The notes beneath the pieces are model-generated. The model was not told the origin of the DNA, did no database searches, and saw only the letters and a list, made by a program, of their open reading frames with translations. A program made the translations under genes and the position numbers. This document shows positions 27,842 to 37,238 of a stretch of DNA of 64,000 nucleotides, piece after piece. Source of the stretch: Bacteroidales bacterium Phil6 (lineage in GTDB: Bacteria; Bacteroidota; Bacteroidia; Bacteroidales; F082); the NCBI GenBank assembly GCA_002633315.1, contig NWBN01000008.1, forward strand, positions 43,419-107,418. Reading direction: 5' to 3'. Position 1 is the stretch's first letter. Each line of letters begins with the position of its first letter.

Positions 27842-29346
27842 ATACACATTATATTTCAGCAGAGACTCTTACCTTTGAAGTGGTAAATCGTATAATTAAT
27901 GAGAATTACAAATTAGCCTTGTCTGATGATGCAGTGCGTCGCATCCGGCATTGCCGTGACTATCTCGACAAGAAGATGGAGAATCAGTCAACGCCCATCT
28001 ATGGTGTGACGACAGGATTCGGTTCTTTGTGCGATCATAACATTTCCAAGGAAGATTTAAGCAAACTGCAAAAGAACCTCGTAATGTCGCATGCCTGCGG
28101 CACAGGCGACCTCGTACCCAAAGACATCATACGCATCATGCTGTTGTTGAAAGTACAAAGTCTTTCATACGGCAACTCTGGAGTGCAAGTCATCACTGTA
28201 CAACGACTGATAGACTTTTTCAACAACGATGTCTTGCCGGTCGTTTATGACGAAGGCTCGCTTGGAGCATCAGGAGACTTGGCACCGCTTGCAAACCTCA
28301 TGCTGCCACTCTTAGGCTTGGGAGAGGTTCATTATAAAGGAGAGATAAGACCTGCAGCCGACATCATGAAGATCTTCGGTTGGGAACCTATCACACTACA
28401 ATCCAAAGAAGGACTCGCCCTGCTCAACGGTACACAGTTTATGAGTTCATACGGCACGTACGTGTTGTTGAAAGCATTGCGTCTGTCGTATCTTGCCGAC
28501 ATGATAGGTGCTGTGTCACTCGACGCTTTCGACGGACGTATAGAACCATTTTACGACCAGATTCATCAGATCAGACATCACAGAGGTCAGATTGTCACTG
28601 CAGAACGTTACCGGAACTTCTTGAAAGGCAGCGAAATGATAGCACGAGAGAAGAAACACGTACAAGACCCATACTCTTTCCGCTGCATACCTCAGGTTCA
28701 TGGTGCATCTAAAGACGCCATCAACTACGTAAGTACCATTTTGGGTGAAGAGATCAATGCCGTGACCGACAATCCCACCATCTTCCCGGAAGAAGACCTC
28801 GTCATTTCGGCAGGCAACTTCCATGGTCAGCCTCTCGCTCTAAGCCTTGATTTTCTTGCCATTGCCATGGCAGAACTCGGCAACATCAGCGAAAGAAGAA
28901 CATATCAACTCATAGCCGGTAAACGTGGGTTGCCGTCATTCCTTGTGGCTGAACCCGGACTCAACTCCGGCTTCATGATACCCCAATATGCTGCCGCTGC
29001 CATTGTTAGCCAGAACAAACAGCTATGTACTCCCGCCTCCGTGGACAGCATAGAATCGTCCCAAGGTCAGGAAGACCATGTAAGCATGGGTGCCAATGCT
29101 GCTACAAAGGCATTGCGTGTAGCCAACAACCTCGAACGTATCCTCGCTATTGAACTGTTCAATGCAGCACAGGCTCTCGATTTCAGAAAACCGATCAAGT
29201 CATCGGAGTTCATAAACAACTTCGTGACAGAGTACCGCAAGGAAGTAGAATTTGTCAAAATTGACAAAGTAATGTACACCGAGATAGCCAAATCCGTGAA
29301 GTTCTTGCAAAACTATGAACTCGGCGACAAGATTTTTGAGAATTAA
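27838..29346 (+). CDS. hutH: Histidine ammonia-lyase
   Basis: Deaminates L-histidine to urocanate. 502 aa from ATG 27838; an in-frame upstream ATG lies inside hisS and would add 28 residues unlike the family. Seen: GVTTGFG (56-62), the MIO cofactor triad Ala144-Ser145-Gly146 in [13 protein letters not shown], and the substrate-selectivity pair Ser84-His85 (LVMSHACG). Ser-His is the HAL form, as opposed to His-Leu in tyrosine and Phe-Leu in phenylalanine lyases. [14 protein letters not shown] and NPTIF also fit. The other hut genes are not in the window, so the fate of urocanate is unclear. A hairpin follows at 29360. Confidence 0.92.
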   Translation: MNTHYISAETLTFEVVNRIINENYKLALSDDAVRRIRHCRDYLDKKMENQSTPIYGVTTGFGSLCDHNISKEDLSKLQKNLVMSHACGTGDLVPKDIIRIMLLLKVQSLSYGNSGVQVITVQRLIDFFNNDVLPVVYDEGSLGASGDLAPLANLMLPLLGLGEVHYKGEIRPAADIMKIFGWEPITLQSKEGLALLNGTQFMSSYGTYVLLKALRLSYLADMIGAVSLDAFDGRIEPFYDQIHQIRHHRGQIVTAERYRNFLKGSEMIAREKKHVQDPYSFRCIPQVHGASKDAINYVSTILGEEINAVTDNPTIFPEEDLVISAGNFHGQPLALSLDFLAIAMAELGNISERRTYQLIAGKRGLPSFLVAEPGLNSGFMIPQYAAAAIVSQNKQLCTPASVDSIESSQGQEDHVSMGANAATKALRVANNLERILAIELFNAAQALDFRKPIKSSEFINNFVTEYRKEVEFVKIDKVMYTEIAKSVKFLQNYELGDKIFEN

Positions 29347-29359
29347 TTTGTTTACAACA

Positions 29360-29380
29360 GGGAAAGACAATGTCTTTCCC
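29360..29380 (+). terminator. Hairpin after hutH
   Basis: Inverted repeat GGGAAAGACA-A-TGTCTTTCCC, 14 nt past the stop, followed by TTTCATAAAT. Probably a weak terminator between hutH and the gene at 29401. Confidence 0.5.
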
Positions 29381-29400
29381 TTTCATAAATAATATATATC

Positions 29401-29907
29401 ATGGATGAATATAATGAAGAACAGAACATCAACGGACAGGAATTAGAAAACATTCCGCCGCAAAGACCGACATCTTTAACGGTATTATGCGTGCTGTCCG
29501 CCATAAATGCCATATATCAGGTATTTTCCAACATTACTGTTTGGAGTATGTATAACAAATTTCAGGAATTCCTCGATGAAAACGGCGAATTCTACGAACA
29601 AATGAGCGACATGATGGGCAATGCATGGGAAACACTTGCCACAAGTTACAGCAGCATATTTTCCATCAACAGAAGTTATTACTTGATTAGCAGTATTCTT
29701 TATTTAACTTCTTTTATCGGAGTTATGCAAATGTGGAAACTTAAAAAAAGAGGATTCCATATTTATACCGTAGCTCAGATTTTGATTCTGATTGTTTCCA
29801 CTATATTTATTTACAATACATTGAACGGTTCACCTATTGCAGACCTTATTATAACGGCTGTATTCGTCTTATTCTATTTCAAGCATTATAGAAATGTGAT
29901 GCAATGA
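29401..29907 (+). CDS. Unknown four-helix membrane protein A
   Basis: Not recognised. 168 aa. An acidic, Glu/Asn-rich cytoplasmic-looking N-terminus (1-25, PPQRPTSLT just before the first helix) is followed by about four transmembrane helices (near 27-47, 85-110, 118-138, 143-160), with an extended loop (about 50-85) between helices 1 and 2. The PxRPxxLTVLCVLSxI pattern before helix 1 is seen in other Bacteroidota membrane proteins of unknown role. The stop overlaps the next start (ATGA at 29904-29907), making it the first gene of a tightly coupled trio that ends in the kinase-like gene. Confidence 0.68.
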   Translation: MDEYNEEQNINGQELENIPPQRPTSLTVLCVLSAINAIYQVFSNITVWSMYNKFQEFLDENGEFYEQMSDMMGNAWETLATSYSSIFSINRSYYLISSILYLTSFIGVMQMWKLKKRGFHIYTVAQILILIVSTIFIYNTLNGSPIADLIITAVFVLFYFKHYRNVMQ

Positions 29908-30416
29908 CAAAAAAAAGAAGGGAAAAAAGCATATTCGTCGAGCGTGAGCAACTGACTCTCGGTGTCAAACTCACTGCTACTTTCGCCATTACATATTATG
30001 GTCTGTATTTCCTTTTCACCACTTTTCTCGGTATATTTTACCGTTCCGTTTTCGACCCTTCTTATCTCGACAACACCGTCAATGACCAAAGCGAGATGTA
30101 CGCCTTGATAGATTATCTGACACTTTGGCTAACACTCGGCATGATAGTATTTAGCCTGATAGCTCTTTTCAGAAAAAAACACTATGGCAAATATCTTTTC
30201 ATGATATTCACTGTGATATTGATAATCCATCAAATATACGACTCATCATCATCAAATATCTTACCATTAGTGATAGAGTTCATTATATTGTTGGTAATTG
30301 CCCCTCTGAGAGTTTTCAGAAAGTTCAGTCTGAATCCATTCTATCCGAAAGAAGAAACGGAAAAAAACAAAAAAGAAACCGAAACAGATAACAATAGTAA
30401 AAATATTACAGAATGA
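29904..30416 (+). CDS. Unknown four-helix membrane protein B
   Basis: Not recognised. 170 aa: a basic N-terminus (MTKKRREK), four predicted transmembrane helices (about 22-45, 70-90, 98-116, 122-135), and a strongly charged Lys/Glu/Thr/Asn tail (about 149-170). It overlaps the genes on both sides by 4 nt (ATGA at both junctions), so all three products are probably made together and may act together. No signature residues of a transporter or enzyme are visible. Confidence 0.68.
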   Translation: MTKKRREKSIFVEREQLTLGVKLTATFAITYYGLYFLFTTFLGIFYRSVFDPSYLDNTVNDQSEMYALIDYLTLWLTLGMIVFSLIALFRKKHYGKYLFMIFTVILIIHQIYDSSSSNILPLVIEFIILLVIAPLRVFRKFSLNPFYPKEETEKNKKETETDNNSKNITE

Positions 30417-31207
30417 AAAACATCACCATAGCCGGAGAACTCGGAAGCGGAAAGACTACTGTATCCAACTATCTAATAACCAAAATAGATTATAAAATTG
30501 TTTCCGCAGGTATGATATTCCGTAACATGGCAATGAAACACAACATGTCGGCAAAAGAATTCAACGAATTTATTGAAAATGACCCTCATTATGATAATTA
30601 CGTTGACGACACAATAGCTGATATGGGCAAAAATGAAAACAACATCATTTTCGACTCGCGCATGGCATGGTATTTTGTTCCGGATTCATTCAAGATTTAT
30701 TTGTACGTAGATGTCAATATTGCCGCAGAACGCATATTGAACGATAAAAAACGCATCAACGAGTCATACAATGACTTTGCTTCTGCAAAACAAAATATCA
30801 TAGACAGAAGGAAAAGCGAAGTGTTGAGATATTCAAACTTTTATCATGTCGATGTTAATGACTACAGACATTATGACCTCATAATAGACACCGGCAGCGC
30901 TGACAAACAGGACATCAACGAACTTGTACTCAAAAGTTTCCAAGCCTATTGCAACGGCACAGAATACGACAAAATTTGGTTGTCTCCTAAATCTCTGAAC
31001 CTGATCGAGAATAATTGCGACGATGAAAACAAGACTTTAAAAGTCATAAAATATAACAACTGTTTTTATGTATTCGAAGGTAAAAATATTGTAAAAAATG
31101 CCATAAAAGAAAATAGAACACTATTGTCTGTCAATACTTTATATCAAGAGGAAGACATTCTCCCCAATGGCATCACAGCAACAGATTTTATTATGAAAAA
31201 TAAATGA
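30413..31207 (+). CDS. Archaeal-type cytidylate-kinase-like protein with extra C-terminal domain
   Basis: 264 aa. Residues 1-178 look like the archaeal/short type of CMP kinase: P-loop GELGSGKT (8-15), SAGMIFRNMA (31-40), DSRMAWYF (81-88), a basic lid (about 108-140) and FYHVDVNDYRHYDLIIDT. The bacterial CMK has a different insert and motifs. Residues about 186-264 are an extra domain: IWLSPKSLNLIEN, then LKVIKYNNCFYVFEGKNIV, then NAIKENRTLLSVNTL. This strand-G-helix-strand pattern recalls the ParB/sulfiredoxin fold, although its usual GxxR arginine is not present (it reads EGKNIV). The role is unknown; a nucleotide-sensing or salvage function linked to the two coupled membrane proteins is inference. 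Confidence 0.7.
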   Translation: MKNITIAGELGSGKTTVSNYLITKIDYKIVSAGMIFRNMAMKHNMSAKEFNEFIENDPHYDNYVDDTIADMGKNENNIIFDSRMAWYFVPDSFKIYLYVDVNIAAERILNDKKRINESYNDFASAKQNIIDRRKSEVLRYSNFYHVDVNDYRHYDLIIDTGSADKQDINELVLKSFQAYCNGTEYDKIWLSPKSLNLIENNCDDENKTLKVIKYNNCFYVFEGKNIVKNAIKENRTLLSVNTLYQEEDILPNGITATDFIMKNK

Positions 31208-31348
31208 TATAAGTATAAATAACGGTCGTGTTTAAAAAAGTGTGTAAAATTCAGAATTTTATAAGATATTTATAATTCTTAAAAATCCTTTATCGGACAC
31301 CCGTGTAGTATTTAAAACAGCAGAAAGTAGTGTTTCATTTACATGGGT

Positions 31349-33394
31349 TTATGTCTCATCTATCATGGAATTTTCGTGATTCTGTTGAGGATAAACAGCA
31401 ATTTTAGCATTTTTCTTGTAACTCTCAGTCAATTTATCTGTGATAATATCAAAACGTTTCAGATAAGAAGGGAATCCTTGTCTTGAAGAGACGACAACTA
31501 TCAAATCATCTTTACTGATAAAAGAATCCATATTGGAAAAGTTGTCCCAATCGGAATAAGGAACAGATGAAAAACTCACAGACATACGTTTGTTTTTCAA
31601 TATATTATTTATACACAATGCTGTATGTTCGAGACCATAATGTACTATAGGAACATTAAGTTCGCCTGAGAGCAAAGCTATTTTATTCACCCAAGATTCG
31701 AAGCCGACTTCCACCTCGGCGTATGGTGTCGTCATCAGAAGGATGCGGCGTACATCTATCAAAGGTCTATCGAAAGAACATACATAGACAGCCTTATCAG
31801 TATTGTTGACAATTTTCATGATATCGGAACCGAAGAATCTGTCTATCATACCGGCGAGTTTACCGGGCCAGCCCAGCATCAGAGTAGTGGCAGCAGTTAC
31901 TCTTGCCATTCTCACTATGCCACCTGATATGCTATGGTCAATAGTCGCGGTTATTTTTACATCCACTTCAGCCGAAGAACCGAGTTTAACAAAATGCTGC
32001 AACTTATTCGACGCCTTCATGATATTGATTTCTGCCTGTTCATTATCCGGTACCACAGACATTATTATCACCGGTGAGGTGGATTTTCTTTCTTTCATCA
32101 GTATGGCAAGGTCGAGTAATGGTTCAAGATTGGCTATATTGGCAACCGGAATGAGTATCTTGTCAGTAGTAACAGAGGGCACAGTTATGTCAGCTTCATT
32201 GTTCTCGTTGAGTACTATCTGTTTAGCAGCTTTTTCAGTAACGAAAGAAGCCATCATACATGTTATCAGTATAAGAATTATAGTACCGTTAAGAATGTTC
32301 TCATCCAAAATACCGGCATTATAACCTGCCAATATTATTGCTAAAGTCGCTGCTGCATGAGAACTGCTGAGACCGAATACAAGCCGTCTCTGATACTTGG
32401 AGAACTTGTATATCAACTGTGTTATCCAAGCAGCCACCCATTTGCCGAAAAAAGCGGAAACTGACAACACTATGGCGATCATCAATGGATGATAATCTTC
32501 CAATAACACTCCGAGATCCAACAAGATACCGACTGAGATAAGAAAAAACGGAATAAAAAAGGCATTGCCAAAAAACTCTATCCTGTTCATCAGAGATGAG
32601 GAATGCGGGATAAGACGATTCAGCACCAAACCAGCCACAAAAGCTCCGATTATAGACTCAAGTCCGGACACCTCTGCAAGAAAAGCCGCAAACAGCATCA
32701 CTGAGAGAACGAAGATGAAATGTGCATACTTCTCGCTGTCCAATTTCTTGAAAAACCATTTCGTTACACGTGGCACCACTAAAAACATGACAAGTGAGAA
32801 CCCAATCAATACCAAAAACATCTTCACAAAAAACATCACATCTACATTGCCTTCCTTGCTGTCAAGTATCAAGGCAAGAATGATAAGGACGAGAGTATCT
32901 GTCAAGATGGTTCCTCCTACTGTTATTGCGACAGCTTCATTTTTAGATATGCCAAATTTACTTACTATGGGATAAGCCACAAGAGTATGGGTAGAAAACA
33001 TGCTTGCAGTGAGAAGACTCGCCAAAAAACCGAGATCCAAGAGATAATAACACACAGGAAATCCCACTAATAGAGGCAGCGTAAATGTCAGAATTCCAAA
33101 AACAAGACTCTTATTCCTAACCATCTTGAATTGGTTCATGTCGAGGTCCAATCCGGCGAGAAACATGATATACAACAGTCCGATAGTTGAAAACAATTCT
33201 ATAGGAGAGTTGTTTTCAAGCAATCCCAAACCATAAGGTCCTATGATGACACCTGCAAGGATAAGACCTATAATACCGGGAATATTGAATTTGCCGAGTA
33301 TGAGTGGAGCAAGCAATATTATCAACAACATGATTGACAATATCAAGACAGGATTTGTCAGTGGAAGACTGAAAAAACCTTTAAAAAACTCCAT
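31349..33394 (-). CDS. Cation:proton antiporter (CPA2/Kef-NapA type) with C-terminal USP-like domain
   Basis: 681 aa from ATG 33394 (MEFFKGFF). The frame also opens at 33424, but the shorter start places the first helix properly. Seen: 12-13 transmembrane helices (about 10-405) with CPA2 motifs such as GVIIGPYGLGLL and AEVSGLESIIGAFVAGLVL, then a cytoplasmic region (about 415-681). That region resembles two universal-stress-protein-like halves (DKILIPVANIANLEPLLDLAILM; LIDVRRILLMTT). It probably exchanges Na+ or K+ for protons. There is no TrkA-N domain, so it is not a classic Kef channel. It is a single gene on its strand, with no partner. Confidence 0.85.
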   Translation of the reverse strand: MEFFKGFFSLPLTNPVLILSIMLLIILLAPLILGKFNIPGIIGLILAGVIIGPYGLGLLENNSPIELFSTIGLLYIMFLAGLDLDMNQFKMVRNKSLVFGILTFTLPLLVGFPVCYYLLDLGFLASLLTASMFSTHTLVAYPIVSKFGISKNEAVAITVGGTILTDTLVLIILALILDSKEGNVDVMFFVKMFLVLIGFSLVMFLVVPRVTKWFFKKLDSEKYAHFIFVLSVMLFAAFLAEVSGLESIIGAFVAGLVLNRLIPHSSSLMNRIEFFGNAFFIPFFLISVGILLDLGVLLEDYHPLMIAIVLSVSAFFGKWVAAWITQLIYKFSKYQRRLVFGLSSSHAAATLAIILAGYNAGILDENILNGTIILILITCMMASFVTEKAAKQIVLNENNEADITVPSVTTDKILIPVANIANLEPLLDLAILMKERKSTSPVIIMSVVPDNEQAEINIMKASNKLQHFVKLGSSAEVDVKITATIDHSISGGIVRMARVTAATTLMLGWPGKLAGMIDRFFGSDIMKIVNNTDKAVYVCSFDRPLIDVRRILLMTTPYAEVEVGFESWVNKIALLSGELNVPIVHYGLEHTALCINNILKNKRMSVSFSSVPYSDWDNFSNMDSFISKDDLIVVVSSRQGFPSYLKRFDIITDKLTESYKKNAKIAVYPQQNHENSMIDET

Positions 33395-33531
33395 TATATT
33401 CAGTAATACAACACTACACAGCATAATATGGGGCTGTTAATATTCATTTCTTAATTTTTTACGACTCAATAAAGTTTATCATGACTTTACAATTATGACA
33501 TTACTTTATCGAGATATGGACCATCACAACA

Positions 33532-35058
33532 TTAAAATTTAACGTGTGATATTTTCTCACGTACTATCTCATGAAGTCTGTCCGCATTAACGCGAATCTG
33601 TTCCATAGTATCGCGGTCGCGTACTGTAACGGTGTTATCTTCAATGGTCTGATTATCAATAGTAACACAGATAGGAGTACCAATAGCATCCTGACGTCTG
33701 TAGCGTTTGCCAATAGAGTCTTTCTCTTCATACTGGCACATGAAATCCGGTTGCAGAGCTGACATTATCATGCTTGCCTTTTCCGGCATGCCGTCTTTCT
33801 TGACGAGAGGCAATATCGCCACCTTATATGGAGCGAGAAGAGGCGGAAATTTCATCACCACGCGTTCAGAACCGTCCTCGAGTTTTTCCTCAGTATAAGC
33901 ATAACTGAACATTGCGAGGAACATACGGTCGAGACCTATGGAAGTCTCAATGACATAAGGAGTATAACTCTCATTGGTTTCCGGATCGAAATATTGTATT
34001 TTCTTACCGGAGAACTCGGCATGACGTGACAAATCGAAATCGGTACGGCTGTGTATGCCTTCCAATTCCTTAAAACCGAAAGGAAATTCAAATTCAATAT
34101 CAGTAGCAGCGTTGGCATAGTGAGCGAGTTTCTCATGGTCATGGAATCTATACATGGAAGCGGGGATGCCAAGAGAGAGATGCCATTTGAGACGTTCTTC
34201 CTTCCATTTGGCAAACCATTCGAGCTCGGTGCCTGGCCGCACAAAGAACTGCATTTCCATCTGTTCGAACTCTCTCATACGAAAGATAAACTGTCGTGCC
34301 ACTATCTCATTACGAAACGCCTTACCTGTCTGTGCAATACCAAACGGTATTTTCATTCTCCCGGTCTTCTGCACGTTAAGATAGTTTACAAAGATACCCT
34401 GCGCCGTCTCCGGACGAAGGTATATCTCGTTAGCACCCTCAGCAACAGAACCCATCTGCGTTGCAAACATGAGGTTGAATTGACGCACATCGGTCCAGTT
34501 GCGTGAACCTGAAACAGGACATACTATGCCGAGATCTATTATCAGTTGCTTTATACCGGCGAGGTCGTTTTGTTCCATGGCAGAATAAAGACGGTGACTG
34601 ATGTCTTCAATTTCTTTCTTATAGCCAAGCACTCTCGAGTTGGTAGTAATGAACTGCTGTTCATCGAAAGCGTCGCCAAAACGTTTTTTCGCTTTTTCAA
34701 CCTCCTTGTCTATCTTATCTTCTATTTTGGCAATATGGTCTTCCACGAGCACATCGGCACGATAGCGTTTTTTGCTATCCTTATTATCTATCATAGGGTC
34801 ATTAAAAGCATCGACATGACCGGAAGCTTTCCAGACTGTGGGATGCATGAAGATAGCTGCATCAAGACCCACAATATTCTCGTGCATCTGCACCATTGCT
34901 TTCCACCAATACTGTCGTATATTGTTTTTCAGTTCGACACCATTCTGTGCATAATCGTAAACTGCCGACAATCCGTCATAAATTTCGCTTGAAGGAAAAA
35001 TAAAGCCATATTCCTTGGCATGAGAGGTTATCTTCTTAAAAAAATCTTCCTGATTCAT
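33532..35058 (-). CDS. glyQS: Glycyl-tRNA synthetase (homodimeric, class II)
   Basis: Charges tRNA-Gly. 508 aa, cytoplasmic, the eukaryote/archaeal-like single-chain form rather than glyQ plus glyS. Seen: FIFPSSEIYDG (14-24), motif 2 PFGIAQTGKAFRNEI followed by FRMREFEQMEMQFFV, EIYLRPETAQGIFVNY, the GIHSRTDFDLSRH glycine-site stretch, motif 3 SIGLDRMFLAMF, and an anticodon-binding domain (about 415-505) with KDGMPEKA and RYRRQDAIGTPICVTID. It is the last gene of the minus-strand block that begins with ftsX, 4 nt behind queA. Confidence 0.94.
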   Translation of the reverse strand: MNQEDFFKKITSHAKEYGFIFPSSEIYDGLSAVYDYAQNGVELKNNIRQYWWKAMVQMHENIVGLDAAIFMHPTVWKASGHVDAFNDPMIDNKDSKKRYRADVLVEDHIAKIEDKIDKEVEKAKKRFGDAFDEQQFITTNSRVLGYKKEIEDISHRLYSAMEQNDLAGIKQLIIDLGIVCPVSGSRNWTDVRQFNLMFATQMGSVAEGANEIYLRPETAQGIFVNYLNVQKTGRMKIPFGIAQTGKAFRNEIVARQFIFRMREFEQMEMQFFVRPGTELEWFAKWKEERLKWHLSLGIPASMYRFHDHEKLAHYANAATDIEFEFPFGFKELEGIHSRTDFDLSRHAEFSGKKIQYFDPETNESYTPYVIETSIGLDRMFLAMFSYAYTEEKLEDGSERVVMKFPPLLAPYKVAILPLVKKDGMPEKASMIMSALQPDFMCQYEEKDSIGKRYRRQDAIGTPICVTIDNQTIEDNTVTVRDRDTMEQIRVNADRLHEIVREKISHVKF

Positions 35059-35062
35059 AAAA

Positions 35063-36112
35063 TTATAAAATTAACATAGCGTCACCATAAGTAAAGAAAT
35101 TATATTTCTCGTTTATAGCCTCTTTATATGACTTCATAAGCAAGTCATAACCGGCAAAGGCTGCCACTTCCGTCATCATAGGGGACTTGGGAAGATGAAA
35201 ATTTGTAATAAGAGCATCAGCAGTAGTAAAATCGTATGGAGGGAAAATAAACTTGTTTGTCCAACCTTTATAAGGTTTCATTTTACCATTGATATTCACG
35301 GCTGTTTCGAGAACTTTAAGAGAAGTAGTACCAACGGCAAACACTTTACAGTGATTTGCTTTGGCGAAGTTTATCATATCGCATGCCTCTTGTGTTATTT
35401 CCATAGCTTCAGAGTCTGTTTTATGTTTGGTAAGGTCTTCGACCTCAATGTCTCGAAAATTACCGGTACCTGTATGTAATGTCACTTCAGCAAAACTAAC
35501 ATTATTGATTTCCAGACGCTTCATCAATATTTTGCTAAAATGCATTCCCGCAGTAGGAGCAGCAATAGAACCTTCGTATTTAGCATAGACAGTCTGATAA
35601 TTTTCAGCATCTTCCGGTTCCACCTCTCTGTTATGAATCTTAGGCAGAGGAGTATTACCCAACTGTGTGATGGTTTTTTTAAACTCTTCCGGTGTACCAT
35701 CAAAAAGGAAACGCAAAGTCCTTCCTCTAGAAGTAGTATTATCTATCACTTCTGCCACAAGTTCATCATTTTCACCAAAATACAACTTATTACCTATCCT
35801 TATCTTACGTGCAGGGTCCACCAAAACGTCCCACAAACGACTTTCATGATTCAGTTCTCTGAGAAGCAACACCTCTATTTTTGCTCCTGTTTTCTCCTTC
35901 TCACCATAAAGACGAGCCGGAAACACCTTAGTATTATTAATGACAAAGACATCACCATCATTAGTATATTCTATGATATCTTTAAAAACACGATGCTCTA
36001 TACTGCCATCCTCTCGATGCAGCACCATCATTCTCGCCTCGTCGCGATTCTTAGGCGGATAGTTGGCTATAAGATTCTGAGGCAGGTTGAATTTAAACTG
36101 AGACAACTTCAT
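35063..36112 (-). CDS. queA: tRNA preQ1(34) S-adenosylmethionine ribosyltransferase-isomerase
   Basis: Builds epoxyqueuosine on tRNA from preQ1 and the ribosyl group of SAM. 349 aa, cytoplasmic. Seen: [29 protein letters not shown] (start), [12 protein letters not shown] (about 55-66), [13 protein letters not shown] (about 179-191), [10 protein letters not shown], and the C-terminal [10 protein letters not shown] (about 303-312). All conserved blocks are present. It lies between the PTS-IIC-like gene (99-nt gap) and glyQS (4-nt gap) in the ftsX block. Confidence 0.95.
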   Translation of the reverse strand: MKLSQFKFNLPQNLIANYPPKNRDEARMMVLHREDGSIEHRVFKDIIEYTNDGDVFVINNTKVFPARLYGEKEKTGAKIEVLLLRELNHESRLWDVLVDPARKIRIGNKLYFGENDELVAEVIDNTTSRGRTLRFLFDGTPEEFKKTITQLGNTPLPKIHNREVEPEDAENYQTVYAKYEGSIAAPTAGMHFSKILMKRLEINNVSFAEVTLHTGTGNFRDIEVEDLTKHKTDSEAMEITQEACDMINFAKANHCKVFAVGTTSLKVLETAVNINGKMKPYKGWTNKFIFPPYDFTTADALITNFHLPKSPMMTEVAAFAGYDLLMKSYKEAINEKYNFFTYGDAMLIL

Positions 36113-36211
36113 TTCTCAACAATTTTTTTACTAATTTGCAAATATACAATATCAAACAAGTTTTGTCAATAGTTATTTTTCAAACATCTTATTATCAACA
36201 AGATATATAAG

Positions 36212-37231
36212 TTATTGTTCTATTTTCAGGTCACCTTCCTTTATCAACTTCATTTTACGGAACAACAAGCCAAAACCATACGACAACAATGCCGGCAACA
36301 CGAAACATACCAAAAGTATGCCTATCCACATCATTGTTCCTCCATCCTGCATGGCAGACACTATGCCGAAAGGTCCTACAAGACCACATGTCCCCATACC
36401 GGAACCTATTGGTATATTTTCAAGACGAAAGACACATGTAGAGATGGGGCCTGTTATGGCTCCTGCCAATGTAGGAGGAATCCACACAAGAGGATTCTTT
36501 ATGATATTTGGCATCTGTAACATTGAGGTTCCCAATCCTTGTGAGACAAGACCGCTCCAGCGATTTTCTTTGAAACTCATGACAGCGAAACCTACCATCT
36601 GAGCGCAACAGCCTGCTGTGGCAGCACCACCGGCAAGACCTGACAACCCTATTGCTATACACAGTGCAGCACTGCTGATTGGCAATGTCAACGCCATGCC
36701 TATAGTTACCGATATGACCATTCCCATAACGAAAGGATGCAACACCGTCATACTTTCCACGAAATGACCGAAAGAATCCATGAATGCCATAATGCCGGGA
36801 CCGACGAACATAGATAGTAACACTCCCGATACTATCGCTACTGAAGGAGTAACAAGTATGTCAAGTTTAGTTTCTTTCGATACCATTTTGCCAAGTTCTG
36901 TACTTATTACCACTGCAATAAGTGCCCCTACCGGACCGCCGAGAGCATTTCCGGCAATACCCACAGCCACTTCACTGAACAACACCAATGCAGGAGCATG
37001 AAGTGCGTATGCGATGGCGACACCTATGGCAGCTCCTGTCGCCTGCTTAGAATACGTGGCTATGGTAATGAACAAGTCAAGACCTGTCTTTTCACCAAGC
37101 GTATTGAATATCACACCTATCAGCAGAGAGGCAAACAACCCCAATGCCATGGCTCCCAAAGCATCAATGAGATATGCCTTGACAGAAATATCAATATTTT
37201 TCCTTTTTAAAAAAGATGCAAAACCACCCAT
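36212..37231 (-). CDS. PTS-IIC-like membrane protein (PTS_EIIC_2 family)
   Basis: 339 aa from ATG 37231 (MGGFASFLKRKN). GTG at 37237, 1 nt after the truB stop, is also possible. About eight to ten transmembrane helices, very rich in Gly and Ala. It matches the PTS_EIIC_2 type: DALGAMALGLFASLLIG, LGGPVGALIAVVISTELGKMVS, GAITGPISTCVFRLENIPIGSGMGTCGLVGP. Despite the name, no EIIA, EIIB, HPr or EI gene is nearby, so sugar phosphorylation through PTS is doubtful; a small-molecule transporter is more likely (inference). It sits inside the truB-queA housekeeping block. Confidence 0.8.
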   Translation of the reverse strand: MGGFASFLKRKNIDISVKAYLIDALGAMALGLFASLLIGVIFNTLGEKTGLDLFITIATYSKQATGAAIGVAIAYALHAPALVLFSEVAVGIAGNALGGPVGALIAVVISTELGKMVSKETKLDILVTPSVAIVSGVLLSMFVGPGIMAFMDSFGHFVESMTVLHPFVMGMVISVTIGMALTLPISSAALCIAIGLSGLAGGAATAGCCAQMVGFAVMSFKENRWSGLVSQGLGTSMLQMPNIIKNPLVWIPPTLAGAITGPISTCVFRLENIPIGSGMGTCGLVGPFGIVSAMQDGGTMMWIGILLVCFVLPALLSYGFGLLFRKMKLIKEGDLKIEQ

Positions 37232-37238
37232 AAACACA

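Noticed and set aside
37231..37237. GTG start of the PTS-IIC-like gene at 37237
   Set aside because: Possible, but ATG 37231 is in the same frame and the two added residues carry no information; the ATG is preferred.
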